From assembly GCA_027019085.1 (NCBI GenBank), contig JALUXG010000042.1, forward strand, positions 62,001 to 126,000: DNA of 64,000 nucleotides, read 5' to 3'. The notes beneath the pieces were generated by a model, which saw only the letters and a program-made list of their open reading frames with translations, had not been told where the DNA came from and did no database searches. The position numbers and the translations under genes were made by a program. This DNA is from Rhodanobacteraceae bacterium (GTDB taxonomy: Bacteria; Pseudomonadota; Gammaproteobacteria; Xanthomonadales; Rhodanobacteraceae). This document shows, one piece after another, positions 9,157 to 18,619 of the stretch (position 1 is the stretch's first letter; each line of letters begins with the position of its first letter).

Positions 9157-12100
9157 CGGGGTGGCGCAGGGTCTGGCGCACGCCGGGTACTTCCGAACCC
9201 CGCGATTCCAGTTCGACCGCGACATCGAGATAGCCCAGTTCATGGGCCAGATCGCTGGCGGTACGTCCGCCGGCATCCACCGCCGCCCGAGATGCACCCT
9301 GGGCCAGCAGCAGACGGGCCGCGCCGATCAGCATGTGCATGGCGCAGGCATGCAGGGGCGTGATGCCGTGGCGGTCGGCATGGCGCGGGTCCGCGCCGGC
9401 TTCGAGCAGCGCCGGAACCAGTGCGCCGATATGGGTCGCGTCACAGGGCGTGCCCGGTCTGGCGTGTGCGCCGAGCAGCAGCAACAACGGGGTGCGGCCG
9501 TCCTGGTCGGCAAGACGGGCATCGGCGCCGTTGTGCAGCAGCAGGTCCAGCATGCGTCGTGCACGCAGGCTGTCGCGGCCGGCGAAACAGAACTGTGCCG
9601 CCGGGTGCAACACCCCGCGGCCGTACATGTCCTGCACATGGATGTCAGCGCCGGCAGCCAGCATCAGCCGGACGATATCGACATGGCCGCGGGCCACCGC
9701 CAGCATCATGGCCGTGGTGCGGCCGGGCAGGGGCTGGTCGATCTGCGCACCGCTGTCCAGAAGCAGCGAGACGATGTCGGCACGGCCGGCGTTGGCTGCC
9801 GCGGCCAGCGCGGTCACGCCCGAGCGTGCGCTCAGTGTCAGGTCGGCGCCGTGCTCGATCAGCACGCGCACGGTATCGGCATGCCCCATGCCCGCCGCAC
9901 GCAAAAGTGCGCTGGCGCCCTGGCTGTCGCGGCTGTCGGCTGCAAAACCCAGTTCCAGCAATTTGCAGACCGCTTCGTTGTCCCCGGTGGCGGCCGCCGC
10001 GGGCAGGTCGCTGGCGCGCAGCGGTCTGTGCGGCAGTGGCCAGGCATCGTCCCAGCGCAGCCAGCGTGTCCATTCCGGACGATCCTGGTCAAGCGCAGCG
10101 CCCAGAGGTGTCTCATTGTTGGCTGCGGGGGATTCGGGGTCGGCGCCGGCGCTGATGAGTGTCCGGATCTGCGGCAGTGGATGTGGGTGCTGCAGGGCGG
10201 CGTGCAGGGGTGTGCGGCCGGTGGCGTCCTTGACGTTCGGATTGCACCCGAGCGCGAGCAGGGCTTCGACCACGCCGGTCTGGCCCCCGGCTGCGGCCAG
10301 GTGCAACGGAGTCATGCCGTCGCTGTTGGCGGCAAACGGGTCGGCACCCGCATCGAGCATGCGCAGCGCCAGGCGACCGGTATCGGGATGTCGCGGCGCC
10401 GCGGCCAGCGTCCGCGCCAGGCGGGCGCCGCCGGCACAGCTCGCGCCGCGGTCAAGCAGTTCATGGATCGCGGCGGCACTGTCCGGAAGGGCATCCAGCA
10501 GTGCATCGAGCAATGGGGTGCCATCGGCCAGTGGGGCATCGGGCACCAGTCCATGCTGGAACAGCCAGCGCCGGGCCGGGGCGCTGGCATCGGCCAGGAC
10601 CAGATAGATATGGGCCCGTTCCGTTTGCGCCCATTCGCGCACGCGGCGGGAGAATGTCGCGGCAATGGCCCAGTGCCCGTAGCGCAGGGCATCGGCCAGA
10701 TGGTCGGGCGTGTCGGCGCCGGGCTCGGGCCCGGTACTCATGTCGAGATTGGCCGGCAGTGGGGTTTCCGGATCCATCAGTGCAACCAGGTCCCAGCGAC
10801 CGGTGGATGCGGCGTGATCGAGCGCGTGGCGGTTGTCGTCGTCTGCAGCACGTGGATCGGCGCCGAGATCGAGCAATGCGCGCACGATCTCCCCGCGGGT
10901 ACGCGGTGACTGGCAGGCGAGCAGGAGCGCGTCGCGACCGTGCTTGTCGCACAGGTCAACCCGCGCCTGCGCGGCAGCGAGCACGTCGACCACACCGATG
11001 GCGCCGGACCGGGCCGCTTCCATCAGTGCCGTGGTGCCGTGGGAATCGGCGGCGTCGACATCGATGCCTGCGGCGACGAGTGTCCGGGCGATCTCGGTGT
11101 GTCCTTCCAGCGCGGCGGCCATCAGGGCATTTCGACCCAATGCGTTGGTCCGGGTCAGCGAGGCCTTGTGGCGAAGCAGGAGCTGCACGCCGGCGGGATC
11201 GTCCTCGGGGATGCCGCTGGCGGCAAGCAGGGCTGGCTCTCCCTGGTCGGTATCGGGGCGTGCGCCATGTTCGAGAAGAAAACCGGCCAGGGTCCAGTTG
11301 GCGGCCCGGCAGGCGGTTGCCAGTGGCGTGAGCCCGGCGCGATTGAGTGCGTTCGGATCGGCCTCGGCATCGACCAGCATCGCTGCCACGGCCGCCTCGA
11401 CGCTGAGCGCTGCGCCATGCAGCGGTGTGTTGCCGTCGGCATCGGCGACGCAGGGATCAGCGCCGTTCGCCAGCAAGGTCATCACGGTCTCGGCGCGCCC
11501 GTGGTAGCTGTCGCGGGTGGCGGCAAGCAGGGGTGCAAGGCCGCCGTGCATGCGATTGAGGTCGGCGCCGTGCGCGATCATCGCCCGCAACACCCGGGTA
11601 TCGTTCATCAGCACGGCCAGGATCAGGGCCGGCCGCTGGTCCGGTTCCTCCGGGTCGGGGGCGGCATGCGGATCGGCGCCGGCCTCCAGGCATGCCAGCG
11701 CCGTCTCCACCTGGCCGCCACGCACCGCTTCCAGCAGGGCCTGGTCGAGCGAGGCATCCGCGATGTCCATCACGGGCAGGGTGGCCGCATCGACCGCTTC
11801 GACAGGCTTGTCTGCAGACCAGTCCTCGTCGGCGCGGGCAGGCTGGTCTTCCAGCTCCTCGTTGTCGGATCGGGGGGTATCCACGCTATGTGTTCGACCG
11901 ACCACCAGTGCCATGCACGCCGGTAGCAGCAGCATCCCGAAGATCAGCAGCCCTTGTACCTGCAGCGATGCAGGCAGGATGTCCGGCCGGCGGCCGAGGA
12001 CCAGGGCACCCAGTACGCTGGTGAGCAGTCCCAGGGATACCGGAAGGTAGTGGCTGAAGAAGCGGTCCTCGCCGGCTAGGTAGGGTGCCTTGCGGAAACC

Positions 12101-12529
12101 GTTCCGAAGGCGTGTGCGCAGTGTCCTTGCCTGGGGTGTGTCACGGTCAAGCAGCAGCAGCCCGAAGACCGGCCAGGGTCGCCACAGCACCGCGATGGCC
12201 CCGGCCAGTGCCGTCGATACCAGCAACGCTGTGCCCAGGGATGGGTTCGACAGGAAGCGATCCAGCGGCCACACCACGAGAACCTGCAGCAGGGCGGCAT
12301 ACGCCAGGTAGACGAGCAGGCCGGCCAGCAGCCGCAGCATCCATGCCCGCAGTGTCGTGCGCGTGCGCAAGGCGGCAAAGGCGCTTGCAAACAGCGGACC
12401 GGCTAGCAGCAGCGTCCACGTCCGCTGCGGTGCCGGCAACCAGGCAGACAGGCCGACGAGGACCAGTGCGCCAGTCAGGCCTGGCAGGAGATGCGGCAGG
12501 GAGACATGGCGGGCAGGGGTCGGGGGCAT
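9146..12529 (-). CDS. Large membrane-anchored ankyrin-repeat protein
   Basis: The 1,127-residue protein has about six hydrophobic segments in its first 215 residues, a short acidic linker (EELEDQPARADEDW), and then some 20 ankyrin repeats to the C-terminus. Repeats such as DGMTPLHLAAAGGQTGVVEAL and DSHGTTALMEAARSG are clear; others around residues 600-700 are degenerate. It is a predicted inner-membrane protein with a very long ankyrin solenoid, probably cytoplasmic, used for protein binding. No enzymatic domain is visible. It follows the ycgL-like gene by 58 bases on the same strand. The partner is unknown. Confidence 0.85.
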   Translation of the reverse strand: MPPTPARHVSLPHLLPGLTGALVLVGLSAWLPAPQRTWTLLLAGPLFASAFAALRTRTTLRAWMLRLLAGLLVYLAYAALLQVLVVWPLDRFLSNPSLGTALLVSTALAGAIAVLWRPWPVFGLLLLDRDTPQARTLRTRLRNGFRKAPYLAGEDRFFSHYLPVSLGLLTSVLGALVLGRRPDILPASLQVQGLLIFGMLLLPACMALVVGRTHSVDTPRSDNEELEDQPARADEDWSADKPVEAVDAATLPVMDIADASLDQALLEAVRGGQVETALACLEAGADPHAAPDPEEPDQRPALILAVLMNDTRVLRAMIAHGADLNRMHGGLAPLLAATRDSYHGRAETVMTLLANGADPCVADADGNTPLHGAALSVEAAVAAMLVDAEADPNALNRAGLTPLATACRAANWTLAGFLLEHGARPDTDQGEPALLAASGIPEDDPAGVQLLLRHKASLTRTNALGRNALMAAALEGHTEIARTLVAAGIDVDAADSHGTTALMEAARSGAIGVVDVLAAAQARVDLCDKHGRDALLLACQSPRTRGEIVRALLDLGADPRAADDDNRHALDHAASTGRWDLVALMDPETPLPANLDMSTGPEPGADTPDHLADALRYGHWAIAATFSRRVREWAQTERAHIYLVLADASAPARRWLFQHGLVPDAPLADGTPLLDALLDALPDSAAAIHELLDRGASCAGGARLARTLAAAPRHPDTGRLALRMLDAGADPFAANSDGMTPLHLAAAGGQTGVVEALLALGCNPNVKDATGRTPLHAALQHPHPLPQIRTLISAGADPESPAANNETPLGAALDQDRPEWTRWLRWDDAWPLPHRPLRASDLPAAAATGDNEAVCKLLELGFAADSRDSQGASALLRAAGMGHADTVRVLIEHGADLTLSARSGVTALAAAANAGRADIVSLLLDSGAQIDQPLPGRTTAMMLAVARGHVDIVRLMLAAGADIHVQDMYGRGVLHPAAQFCFAGRDSLRARRMLDLLLHNGADARLADQDGRTPLLLLLGAHARPGTPCDATHIGALVPALLEAGADPRHADRHGITPLHACAMHMLIGAARLLLAQGASRAAVDAGGRTASDLAHELGYLDVAVELESRGSEVPGVRQTLRHPAAD

Positions 12530-12587
12530 GCTTTGTTCGGACCGATGGCGTTGCGCGCACGATACTACGCGTCAGGTTCCCGCGGTT

Positions 12588-12836
12588 TCATGCCACGTCT
12601 GGCGGGCGACCCGGTGGAAGCTGCAGATGCCAGCCCTGCAGGCGCAGGTTGTCCAGCACGGTGCCGGCATCCTGGTGGGGAAGTTTGCGCTTGCGGTCCA
12701 GGTCCAGTTCCAGCACAGCGCGCAAGTGGCCCAGTTTTTCGCGCAGTGTGGCGGGCACATCGTCGATTCGTTGCGGGCGGTCGAGCCACAGGTAGGCTCC
12801 GCTCCGCTGCTGGCTGGCGTAGACGTGGCAGTGCAT
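12588..12836 (-). CDS. YcgL-domain protein
   Basis: The 82-residue protein matches the YcgL family: an N-terminal CHVYAS strand, a central ATLREKLGHL helix, DLDRKRKLPHQD, and the family ending GWHLQLPPG. YcgL proteins are small cytoplasmic proteins of unknown role, often beside rnd (RNase D) in gammaproteobacteria; rnd is not present here. The start at 12836 (ATG) was preferred over an in-frame TTG 24 bases upstream. The gene may be co-transcribed with the ankyrin gene. Confidence 0.82.
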   Translation of the reverse strand: MHCHVYASQQRSGAYLWLDRPQRIDDVPATLREKLGHLRAVLELDLDRKRKLPHQDAGTVLDNLRLQGWHLQLPPGRPPDVA

Positions 12837-13031
12837 GAAGGCTCTCTGGTGTGCGTGCAATCGGCACCTGGGTCCTCAGGACGGGGATGATGCCCGACCT
12901 GAAAGACACTTGCATTCGGCGACAACAGTCGTCAAAGTTTCGTTACGAACTTCAAACATCTGTATGAAAGGCGCGTGACCGAAGGGCGCGCGTCGCCGCC
13001 ACGCAACGCGATCGATCGCAGGAGAGCCACC

Positions 13032-14467
13032 ATGTCGATGAGAACCTCGTTCACCCAGGTAGCACGTCCGTTGGCGTTTGCCGCTCTGGCGGTAGCTGTC
13101 AGCGCCGCCCTGGTCACGCCGCGCACCGCCCAGGCGAGTGCGTTCCAGTTGAAGGAAAACAGCGCCAAGGGGCTGGGCCGCGCGTTCGCGGGCTCGGGCG
13201 CTGCCGCTGGTGATGCTTCGGTAGTGGTCAACAACCCGGCAGCCATGACCCTGCTCAAGGGTACGGTGGTGCAGGCTGACGTGACGGCGATCAATTTCAG
13301 CGCGCGTTTCAGCGGTTCGGCAACCGACGCCTTCGGCCGGCCGCTCAGCGGCGGTGACGGCGGTGATGCCGGCACCACGATTCCTGTACCGGCGTTCTTC
13401 GCCGCCACCCAGATCAACGACCGCGTGCATCTGGGCTTCGGTCTCAGCGCGCCGTTCGGTTTCCGCACCAATTACGACTACGGCTGGGTCGGCCGCTACA
13501 ACGCCCTCAAGTCCGATTTCCAGTCGGTGGCGGCAACCTTCTCCGGATCCTACGATCTGACCGACGATTCACCGTGGGTGCAAGTTTCATTGCCCAGCGC
13601 ACCAAGGCCGAACTGACCTCGGCCATCAACTTCAATACCGTCGGTCTGGGCATGATCCAGCAGGGGGTCGCTGCCGGTGCGATACCGCCTGCCCAGGCAG
13701 CGGCCTACATGGCCCAGGTCAATGCCGTGGTGCCACCGGGCACGGATGGCATTGCACGCATCAAGGGCAACGACTGGGGTTACGGTTGGCAGTTGGGCGC
13801 CTTGTGGAAGATCACCGACAAGGACAGTCTCGGGTTCAACTACCATTCGAAGATTTCCAACACCCTGACCGGCAACGCGACGTTCACCGTCCCGGCCAAC
13901 GTGACCGCATTGCTGAGCAGCCCTCAGATCCAGCCACTGCTGGCCGGTAGCGGCGGGGTGCCGTTCACCGACACCACCGGTTCGGCGGGATTCACCACGC
14001 CGGCCTTTGCCAGCCTGAGCTACTGGCACCAGGATGAAAAGTACGGCTTCGGTGTCGATGTGGGTTGGACCAAGTGGAGCACCTTCAAGGACCTGCGTGT
14101 GCGCTACAACAATCCGGCACAGCCAGATTCAGTCGAAGTCTTCGACTGGAAAAACACCATATTTGCCTCGCTGGGCGGAGAGTACTATGTCAATGACAAG
14201 CTCACCCTGCGCGCGGGCATAGCCACCGACAGGTCGCCTGTCAGCGTGGCGCATCGCGATCCGCGCGTGCCCGATGCTGATCGTCGCTGGATCACCCTTG
14301 GCCTCGGTTACAAGCCGACGCCCAAGCTGGACTTCAACGTCGGCTATGCGCATATCTTCGTCAGCAAGGCCCGGATCGACAATCTCAGCCCCACCAACGA
14401 TCGTCTGGTCGGCAACTTCAAGGACAAGGGCAACCTGCTTTCGTTCTCGGTGGCCTACCACTACTGA
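13032..14467 (+). pseudogene. FadL/OmpP1-type outer-membrane transporter, frameshifted
   Basis: Two frames together encode one FadL/OmpP1 protein of about 478 residues. The first frame (13032-13616) has a signal peptide cut after about residue 35, then SAFQLKENSAKGLGRAFAG and NNPAAM, the family's N-terminal hatch. The second takes over at about 13565 and carries the remaining beta-strands up to the C-terminal SFSVAYHY with terminal aromatic residue. At 13563-13570 one C is missing: gac-cga-ttc would read D-R-F and join the frames exactly. This is a true one-base deletion or a sequencing error. Family members import long-chain fatty acids or hydrocarbons. Start: AGGAG 7 bases ahead of ATG. Confidence 0.85.
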
Positions 14468-14501
14468 TCGATCTGCGTAGATCGGCCCGGTCATGGGCCA
14501 G

Positions 14502-14531
14502 AAAAACCCCCGCATCGTTGCGGGGGTTTTT
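14502..14531. terminator. Strong bidirectional rho-independent terminator
   Basis: The 7-bp stem CCCCCGC/GCGGGGG (14507-14513 and 14520-14526) with a 6-base loop is flanked by five A on the left and five T on the right. It can terminate both the fadL gene (+) and putA (-). Confidence 0.92.
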
Positions 14532-14626
14532 CGTTGGCGCTTGTCGTGGGTGCGACAGTCTGCGAGTTCGGGTCCGTAGCGGCGAGCTGAATCCATCGGG
14601 GCAGCCCGCGCACCCAGGATGCCTGC

Positions 14627-17600
14627 TCAATCGCCAAGCATCATCAGGCTCGCATTGCCGCCTGCTGCCGTGGTATTGACCGTCAGCACCCGCTCGGTGG
14701 CGAAACGCAGCATGTAGTGCGGACCGCCGGCCTTGAAGCCGGTGCCGGACAGGCCCTCGCCGCCGAACGGCTGCACGCCGACGATGGCACCGATCTGATT
14801 GCGATTGGCATAGCAGTTGCCCACCCGGACGTGCTTTTGCACGTAGGCAATGGTGTCGTCGATGCGGCTGTGGATGCCCAGGGTCAGGCCGTAGCCGGTA
14901 CGGTTGATCTGATCGAGCACCTTGTCCAGCTCGCCCGACTTCCAGCGCACCACATGCAGGATGGGGCCGAATTCCTCGCGCTCGAGGATGTCCAGCGACG
15001 GGATCTCGAAGGCGTGCGGTGCCAGGAAGGTGCCGTGGCCGGTGCGTTCCGGATCCAGCGGCGCCTTGCGGATCAGCTTGGCCTCGCGCAGCATGCGGTC
15101 GACGTGTTTTTGCAGTCCATCCAGCGCTTCGTGGTCGATCACGGGGCCGACATCGGTGGACAGCAGGCCCGGGTCGCCAACTTCCAGTTCGTCGATGGCG
15201 CCGGCCAGCATCTCGATCACGCGGTCGGCGACATCGTCCTGAATGAACAGGATGCGCGCCGCCGAGCAACGCTGCCCGGCCGAGCCGAATGCCGAGGTCA
15301 TGACGTCCTTGACCAGTTGCTCGGGCAGTGCCGAGGAGTCGGCGATCATGGCGTTCTGGCCACCGGTCTCGGCGATCAGTGCGGCGATTGGCCCCTTGCG
15401 TGCGGCCAGCGTCCGGTTGATCAGCCAGGCGGTTTCGGTCGAGCCGGTGAAGGCGACGCCGGCGATCCGCGGATCACGGGTCAGCGCAGCACCGACCGAG
15501 GCACCGTCGCCGGGGATGAATTGCAGGACCTGTTCGGGAATGCCGGCCTGGTGCAGCAGCTGCACGGCCGCATGGCCGATCAGCGAGGTCTGTTCGGCGG
15601 GTTTGGCGATGACCGCGTTGCCGGAAAGCAGCGCGGCCATCACCTCGCCGACGAAGATCGCCAGCGGGAAATTCCACGGGCTGATGCATACGAACACGCC
15701 GCGTCCGTTGAGGAACAGGCGGTTGGTCTCCCCGGTCGGGCTGGGCAGGTCTTCGGGCTGGCCGAAAAGCTTGCGCGCCATGGTCGCGTAGTAGCGGCAG
15801 AAATCGGCTGCCTCGCGAACTTCGGCGATGGCGTCGGGCAGCGTCTTGCCGGCCTCGCGTACGCACATCGACACGAAGCGCCCGCGTTCGGCCTCGATCA
15901 TCTCGGCCGCGCGCTCGGCGATCTGCGCGCGCTTTTCGGCGGGCTCGCGGTCCCAGTCCGGCTGGGCGGCCACGGCGTTGGCAATCGCCAGGTCGACAGT
16001 GGCCGGATCGCCGCCGATCCAGTGCCCGACCACGCGGCGATGGTCGGCAGGATCGGTGACCTCGACCCGCTCACCGGCGGCTGTTGCGCCGGGAACCAGC
16101 GGTGCGGCGTGCCATGGCCCCGGGTGTGCCTGGACCGCTTCGGCCAGCTGCCGCAGTTCGTCTTCGTTGGAGAAATTCACGCCCATGGAATTTCTTCGCT
16201 GCTCTCGGTAGATGTCGATCGGCATCGGGATGCGCGGATGGACGAAGGTACGGAAACCGCGTACGGTTTCGCAGGGATCGGCCACCAGTTCGTCCACGCT
16301 CACCGACGCGTCGAAGATGCGGTTGACAAAGGAGGTGTTGGCGCCGTTTTCCAGCAGCCGGCGCACCAGGTAGGGCAACAGGTCCTCGTGGCTGCCGACC
16401 GGTGCGTAGACGCGGCAGGGCACGTTCAGCTTGTCCTTGCCGATCACTTCCGCGTAAAGATCCTCGCCCATGCCGTGCAGGCGCTGGAATTCAAACGGCC
16501 GACCCGCCGCGACATGGTGCACCCAGGCAATGGTGTGCGCATTGTGGGTGGCGAACTGCGGGTAGATCATGTCGACGCCGACATCCAGCAGTCGCCGCGC
16601 GCAGGCCAGGTAGGCCACGTCGGTATTGGGCTTGCGTGTGTAGACCGGGTAGCCGGACAGTCCCTGTTCCTGCGCCCGCTTGATCTCGGTGTCCCAGTAG
16701 GCGCCCTTGACCAGGCGGATGAACCAGCGACGGCCGTGCCGGCGGGCCATGGCGGCAAGCCAGTCGATCACCGCCGGTGCGCGCTTCTGGTAGGCCTGCA
16801 CGGCCATGCCCAGTCCGTTCCAGCCTTCCAGCGATGGATGTGCAAAGACGTAGCCGGTCACGTCCAGCGACAGATCCAGGCGGTCGGCTTCCTCGGCATC
16901 GACGGTCAGTGCAATGCCATGCTGCATGGCCATCTGTGCCAGTTCCAGCAGCCTTGCACCCAGCTCCTTGCGTACCCGCTCGCGCTTGCTGAATTCGTAG
17001 CGCGGATGCAGGGCCGAGAGCTTGACCGAAATCGATGGCGCCTCGACAAGATTGCCGGCATCCGGGTCCTTGCCCAGGGCCACGATGGCGTCGCGGTAGG
17101 CCTGCTGATAGCGCTCGGCATCGGCCTGCGTCAGGGCAGCTTCACCGAGCATGTCGAAGGAATAGCGGTAGGGGCGGTTGGCCTTGCGGTCGGCACGTTC
17201 CACCGCTTCGTCGATGCGCCGGCCCATCACGAACTGCTTGCCCATGATGCGCATGGCCTGGTGCACGGCGGCACGGATCATCGGTTCGCCCGCGCGACCA
17301 GCCAGACGCCGCATCGCACCGCGTACGTCGCGGCGGGTGTCCTCGGCCATGTGCACCAGGCGCCCGGTCAGCATCAGGCCCCAGGTCGAGGCATTGACCA
17401 GTACCGAATGGCTTCCGCCCAGGTGCTTCTGCCAGTCCGCATCGCCGAGCTTGTCGCGGATCAGCATGTCGATGGTGTCGGTGTCGGGGATGCGCAGCAG
17501 GGCTTCGGCCACGCACATCAGCAGCACGCCTTCCTCGCTGGACAGGTCGTACTGGCGCATGAAGGCCTCGATTGCGTCCTGGTCGTCGGCGTGCGCGCGT

Positions 17601-17752
17601 ACCCTTTGCACCAGGTCGGCGGCACGGTCGATCACCTCCACCCGCTGCGAAGGCGCAAGCTCGGCCTGGACCAGCAGGTCCTGCACCGCTTCCGGCTCGT
17701 CACGCAACCAGGTCGAGGTGATGTTCCGGCGATCGGGATCGGGAGCGCGCAT
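14627..17752 (-). CDS. putA: Bifunctional proline dehydrogenase / glutamate-5-semialdehyde dehydrogenase
   Basis: The 1,041-residue PutA oxidises proline to glutamate in two channelled steps. The FAD-binding PRODH barrel spans about residues 90-490 (YPQFATHNAHT; RLVKGAYWDTEIKRA). The aldehyde dehydrogenase domain spans about 540-1000, with the catalytic Glu in LIAETGGQNAMI and Cys near residue 828 in AGQRCSAARIL. There is no ribbon-helix-helix domain at the N-terminus, so this PutA should not repress its own gene. The frame is open to 17839, but a promoter-like pair (17821-17850) overlaps that extension, so the start was set at 17752; the exact start is uncertain. Confidence 0.95.
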   Translation of the reverse strand: MRAPDPDRRNITSTWLRDEPEAVQDLLVQAELAPSQRVEVIDRAADLVQRVRAHADDQDAIEAFMRQYDLSSEEGVLLMCVAEALLRIPDTDTIDMLIRDKLGDADWQKHLGGSHSVLVNASTWGLMLTGRLVHMAEDTRRDVRGAMRRLAGRAGEPMIRAAVHQAMRIMGKQFVMGRRIDEAVERADRKANRPYRYSFDMLGEAALTQADAERYQQAYRDAIVALGKDPDAGNLVEAPSISVKLSALHPRYEFSKRERVRKELGARLLELAQMAMQHGIALTVDAEEADRLDLSLDVTGYVFAHPSLEGWNGLGMAVQAYQKRAPAVIDWLAAMARRHGRRWFIRLVKGAYWDTEIKRAQEQGLSGYPVYTRKPNTDVAYLACARRLLDVGVDMIYPQFATHNAHTIAWVHHVAAGRPFEFQRLHGMGEDLYAEVIGKDKLNVPCRVYAPVGSHEDLLPYLVRRLLENGANTSFVNRIFDASVSVDELVADPCETVRGFRTFVHPRIPMPIDIYREQRRNSMGVNFSNEDELRQLAEAVQAHPGPWHAAPLVPGATAAGERVEVTDPADHRRVVGHWIGGDPATVDLAIANAVAAQPDWDREPAEKRAQIAERAAEMIEAERGRFVSMCVREAGKTLPDAIAEVREAADFCRYYATMARKLFGQPEDLPSPTGETNRLFLNGRGVFVCISPWNFPLAIFVGEVMAALLSGNAVIAKPAEQTSLIGHAAVQLLHQAGIPEQVLQFIPGDGASVGAALTRDPRIAGVAFTGSTETAWLINRTLAARKGPIAALIAETGGQNAMIADSSALPEQLVKDVMTSAFGSAGQRCSAARILFIQDDVADRVIEMLAGAIDELEVGDPGLLSTDVGPVIDHEALDGLQKHVDRMLREAKLIRKAPLDPERTGHGTFLAPHAFEIPSLDILEREEFGPILHVVRWKSGELDKVLDQINRTGYGLTLGIHSRIDDTIAYVQKHVRVGNCYANRNQIGAIVGVQPFGGEGLSGTGFKAGGPHYMLRFATERVLTVNTTAAGGNASLMMLGD

Positions 17753-17820
17753 GCCCTCGGGAGGAAGAATCCTGGCGTTCAAGATGGTGTGGGCCTGTCG
17801 GGGAGGAAACGAGCCGGGCG

Positions 17821-17850
17821 ATTGTATGCCCGCAGGCATGGTCCTTCCAA
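17821..17850 (-). promoter_or_regulatory. Candidate sigma-70 promoter of putA
   Basis: On the minus strand, TTGGAA (17845-17850; 4 of 6) and TACAAT (17821-17826; 5 of 6) are separated by 18 bases. Transcription would start near 17813, leaving about 60 bases before the chosen putA ATG. Confidence 0.45.
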
Positions 17851-18023
17851 GCGTGCAGGATGGCGAGTGGTGCCCGCTTCAACGCGCATGCATGTGCTTT
17901 TGGAAATGCAGGCTGGAGTGAAGCGGAGTGCATATGCGGCAATTTGCCACATGGTGAAGGTGGCCTTGCCCGCGCTACGCGGTGTCACTATGCTTTCAGG
18001 ATTGTTGTTTCGGACACGTCGCC

Positions 18024-18512
18024 GTGATCGTGCTCGAACCCTCAACCGGATCCGATGTCCGGGTGACGCTCTGGCTACGCCAGAACCGTTCCCTGAACCG
18101 TCGCGGTCTGCGTTACTGGGTAACGTTGTTGAGTGTGATGACGGTGGCTGTGGCCTTGTGGAGCGCAGGTACGGGGAATGTCTATGCACCGATTTTCGCC
18201 TTGCTGCAGTCGGCAGCGCTGGCGCTGGCCCTGACAAAAGCCTGGCAGGCAGGGAATCGCTGCGAACGCATTACCATCGATGAGCGGGCATTGCTGATCG
18301 AGAGTCTTCCCGGACACCGGCGTACGTCATTCCAGCCCTACTGGGTGCGCGTGCGGATGCGGGAAACCGGCAACAGGCGGAAGCTGTTGCTGACATCGCA
18401 CGGAGGCGAGGTTGAAGTGGGTTCGTTCCTCGGGGAAGAGGAGCGTGTCGACGCCATGCGGACGCTGCATCAGTTGCTGTCGCAGATGACTGCGCCGCGC
18501 ATGGGCGATTGA
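18024..18512 (+). CDS. DUF2244-family membrane protein
   Basis: The 162-residue protein has two transmembrane helices (about residues 30-70) and a C-terminal beta-rich part, as in DUF2244. Genes of this type often sit next to cytochrome oxidase operons, and here coxB follows after 107 bases. No ATG is available; GTG 18024, GTG 18030 and GTG 17982 are possible starts, none with a clear ribosome binding site. Function unknown; a link to oxidase assembly or regulation is inferred from position. Confidence 0.7.
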   Translation: MIVLEPSTGSDVRVTLWLRQNRSLNRRGLRYWVTLLSVMTVAVALWSAGTGNVYAPIFALLQSAALALALTKAWQAGNRCERITIDERALLIESLPGHRRTSFQPYWVRVRMRETGNRRKLLLTSHGGEVEVGSFLGEEERVDAMRTLHQLLSQMTAPRMGD

Positions 18513-18619
18513 TCGACGTTTGCCGTACGTCCTGAAGGTCGTGCAGCGAAGCGGGCCGGAATTGCCGGGCATGGGGCGCCCGCCGGCAGGGGACCATTCA
18601 CATTCCAGGGTAGAAACAC

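Noticed and set aside
7249-9297. A 682-codon open frame on the - strand
   Set aside because: It is antisense to the Kef antiporter, is rich in Gln/His/Arg as expected from reversed codons, and has no domain.
12940-12960. TTCG-TTA-CGAA inverted repeat upstream of the fadL gene as a fatty-acid regulator site
   Set aside because: The arms are only 4 bp and flanking bases do not match FadR or PsrA consensus sequences.
14717-18283. A 1,188-codon open frame on the + strand
   Set aside because: It lies antisense to the unmistakable putA. Its composition is that of a reversed high-GC gene, and it has no recognisable domain.
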